The notes under the pieces: model-generated
Told to the model about the DNA's origin: nothing
The model's database searches: none
The model's input: the letters and a program-made list of their open reading frames with translations, nothing else
Assembly: GCA_016462375.1 (NCBI GenBank)
Contig: JAEMTJ010000003.1
Location: 1 to 7,950, forward strand
Length of the DNA: 7,950 nucleotides
Direction of reading: 5' to 3'
From: Rhodoluna sp.
GTDB taxonomy: Bacteria > Actinomycetota > Actinomycetes > Actinomycetales > Microbacteriaceae
Shown: positions 6,538-7,950 of the stretch, one piece after another
Position numbering within the stretch: the first letter of the stretch is position 1
Layout: every line of letters starts with the position of its first letter
Program-made: the position numbers and the translations under genes

Positions 6538-6566
6538 TAAAAAATTTTCCCCCTAATTCACTAGGA
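6538..6566 (+). promoter_or_regulatory. serA upstream region: A/T tract and Shine-Dalgarno sequence
   Basis: A run of six A then four T (6539-6548) preceded by T gives a possible -10 (TAAAAA, 6538-6543), but no good -35 lies at normal spacing. AGGA (6563-6566) sits 8 nt before the TTG start at 6575 and is a modest Shine-Dalgarno sequence. An in-frame TAA at 6554-6556 leaves TTG as the first usable start codon. The start is well supported and the promoter is weak. Confidence 0.45.
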
Positions 6567-6574
6567 ATACAACA

Positions 6575-7950
6575 TTGTCTAAACCAATCGTCCTTATCGC
6601 TGAAGAGCTCTCACCTGCCACCGTTGAAGCCCTGGGTCCTGATTTTGAAGTCCAGAACGTAGATGGCACTGACCGTCCAGCTCTTTTAGCCGCCCTTGCT
6701 ACCGCCAGTGCAATCTTGGTTCGTTCTGCTACCCAGGTGGATGCTGAAGCAATCTCACATGCTCCTAACCTAAAAGTTATTGCTCGTGCAGGTGTTGGGC
6801 TCGACAACGTAGACATCAAAGCAGCTACCGCTGCCGGTGTAATGGTTGTGAACGCACCAACTTCTAACGTGATCTCAGCTGCTGAACTTGCTATCGCGCA
6901 TATCTTCTCGCTAGCTCGCTTTGTTCCAGCTGCTAATGCCTCGCTAAAGGCAGGTAAGTGGCAGCGTTCTAAGTTCACCGGTGTTGAACTTTATGAGAAG
7001 ACCATTGGAATCGTCGGTCTTGGTCGTATCGGAACTCTAGTTGCCCAAAGACTTGCAGGCTTTGAAGCAAAGCTAATTGGTTACGACCCTTATGTCACTG
7101 CAGCAAGAGCTGAACAGATTGGTGTTGAACTAGTTTCTCTTGAAGAGCTAATGAAGAGATCAGATTTCATTACCATTCACATTCCTAAGACTCCTGAGAC
7201 CACTGGAATGATTGCAGCCGACCAGTTTGCTATTGCAAAACCAACACTTCGTATAGTTAACGCATCTCGCGGGGGCATCATCGATGAGGATGCACTTTAC
7301 GCTGCCTTGAAATCAAACCGAATTGCCGGTGCTGGTCTTGATGTGTTTGTGAATGAACCTCCAACTGGTTCACCACTATTAGAACTTGAGAACATAATTG
7401 TTACTCCTCACCTCGGTGCATCTACTGATGAAGCACAGGAGAAGGCGGGTATCTCAGTTGCTAAGAGCGTAAGACTCGCTCTTGCTGGAGATCTGGTGCC
7501 AGATGCGGTGAACGTTGCCGGTGGTGTTATTGATGCTTCTGTGAAGCCAGGTATTGCACTGATGGAAAACATGGGGCAGTTACTCTTCGGTATTTCTGGT
7601 GGCAATGCGATCGCTATTGAAGTTGAAGTTAGAGGAGAGATTGCAGCTCACGATGTTTCAGTCTTGAAGCTAGCGGCTCTAAAGGGCTTTTATCAGAATG
7701 CTGTTACTGAGCAGGTTTCCTATGTGAACGCACCATTGCTTGCTGAAGCTCGTGGAGTTGAAGTAAAGCTATCCGTTGATGCGCACAGCGAGGAATACCG
7801 TAATGTGACTTCTATCAAAGTAATCCTTGCTGATGGCGCAACTGCTTCAGTTTCAGGAACCGTTATTGGACCTAAGTTGTACCAGAAGATTGTTAACATC
7901 AACGGATATGATGTTGAGCTTGCTATGGCCGAACATTTTGTCTTGATGAT
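6575..7950 (+). CDS. serA: D-3-phosphoglycerate dehydrogenase, long form, 3' end cut by window edge
   Basis: Oxidises 3-phosphoglycerate to 3-phosphohydroxypyruvate with NAD, the first step of serine synthesis. The 458 codons seen are open throughout; the actinobacterial long form has about 530 residues, so some 70 are missing on the right. The order is substrate-binding N-terminus (1-100), Rossmann NAD domain (about 101-290) with GLGRIG at 148-153, a return to the substrate domain, then the intervening domain of long-form enzymes (about 320-455). The visible part stops where the ACT domain should start. The catalytic trio is R232 (NASRGG), E261 (VNEPP) and H279 (TPHLGAS). GVGLDNVD (73-80) is typical of the family. 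The start is TTG, giving SKPIVLIAEELSPATVEALG; an in-frame TAA lies seven codons upstream and AGGA lies 8 nt before it. Divergent from the RibD_C gene. Confidence 0.97.
   Translation, partial: MSKPIVLIAEELSPATVEALGPDFEVQNVDGTDRPALLAALATASAILVRSATQVDAEAISHAPNLKVIARAGVGLDNVDIKAATAAGVMVVNAPTSNVISAAELAIAHIFSLARFVPAANASLKAGKWQRSKFTGVELYEKTIGIVGLGRIGTLVAQRLAGFEAKLIGYDPYVTAARAEQIGVELVSLEELMKRSDFITIHIPKTPETTGMIAADQFAIAKPTLRIVNASRGGIIDEDALYAALKSNRIAGAGLDVFVNEPPTGSPLLELENIIVTPHLGASTDEAQEKAGISVAKSVRLALAGDLVPDAVNVAGGVIDASVKPGIALMENMGQLLFGISGGNAIAIEVEVRGEIAAHDVSVLKLAALKGFYQNAVTEQVSYVNAPLLAEARGVEVKLSVDAHSEEYRNVTSIKVILADGATASVSGTVIGPKLYQKIVNINGYDVELAMAEHFVLM

Noticed and set aside
6553..6978. Minus-strand open frame of 141 codons opposite serA
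   Set aside because: It lies antisense to the conserved NAD-dependent dehydrogenase, its composition (Ala, Ser, Thr rich) is what antisense reading produces, and it resembles no family I know.
1..7950. CRISPR array, tRNA or rRNA genes, insertion sequence, prophage or defence genes
   Set aside because: No repeated units, transposase or tRNA-like sequences seen; nearly all bases belong to recognisable metabolic genes. I see no support for an undescribed system here.

Overview
The window looks like part of a chromosome from an actinobacterium with moderate, not high, GC content (judged by eye, not calculated). The best guess is a small-genome aquatic Microbacteriaceae (the Luna-type lineages such as Rhodoluna or Aquiluna), and this is an inference. 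It rests on the protein sequences (an IlvD, IlvB, IlvN and IlvC set of actinobacterial type, a long-form SerA, an actinobacterial CrtB), on the gene order ilvD-ilvB-ilvN-ilvC followed by serA, on frequent AGA arginine codons, and on leaderless-looking starts. All the genes appear intact apart from the two cut by the window edges.

Layout: (1) positions 1-794, minus strand, hold most of a phytoene synthase gene (crtB) that runs off the left edge. (2) Positions 795-861 are a short divergent promoter region. (3) Positions 862-5902, plus strand, are a tight four-gene branched-chain amino acid operon, ilvD-ilvB-ilvN-ilvC, with gaps of 26 nt, an overlap of 1 nt and a gap of 27 nt. (4) Positions 5912-5941 hold a hairpin that probably terminates transcription from both sides. 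(5) Positions 5945-6481, minus strand, encode a RibD_C/dihydrofolate-reductase-like protein of unknown substrate. (6) Positions 6482-6574 are a second divergent promoter region with a perfect 6-3-6 dyad. (7) Positions 6575-7950, plus strand, hold the first 458 codons of serA, which runs off the right edge just before its expected ACT domain.

How the genes work together: IlvBN condenses pyruvate (with pyruvate or 2-oxobutyrate) to acetohydroxy acids, IlvC isomerises and reduces them, and IlvD dehydrates the products to the 2-keto acids that lead to valine, isoleucine and, via ketoisovalerate, leucine and pantothenate. IlvN carries the valine-sensing ACT domain. SerA opens serine synthesis from 3-phosphoglycerate. 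CrtB makes phytoene from geranylgeranyl diphosphate for carotenoids and has no direct link to the ilv pathway except its position.

I found no sign of a novel defence, mobile or RNA-based system. The most notable signal is at the starts. The three genes facing intergenic promoters (crtB, ilvD and the RibD_C gene) each have a TANNNT -10-like hexamer exactly 6 nt before the start codon and no Shine-Dalgarno sequence, which predicts leaderless mRNAs. Genes inside the operon, and serA, have Shine-Dalgarno sequences instead.
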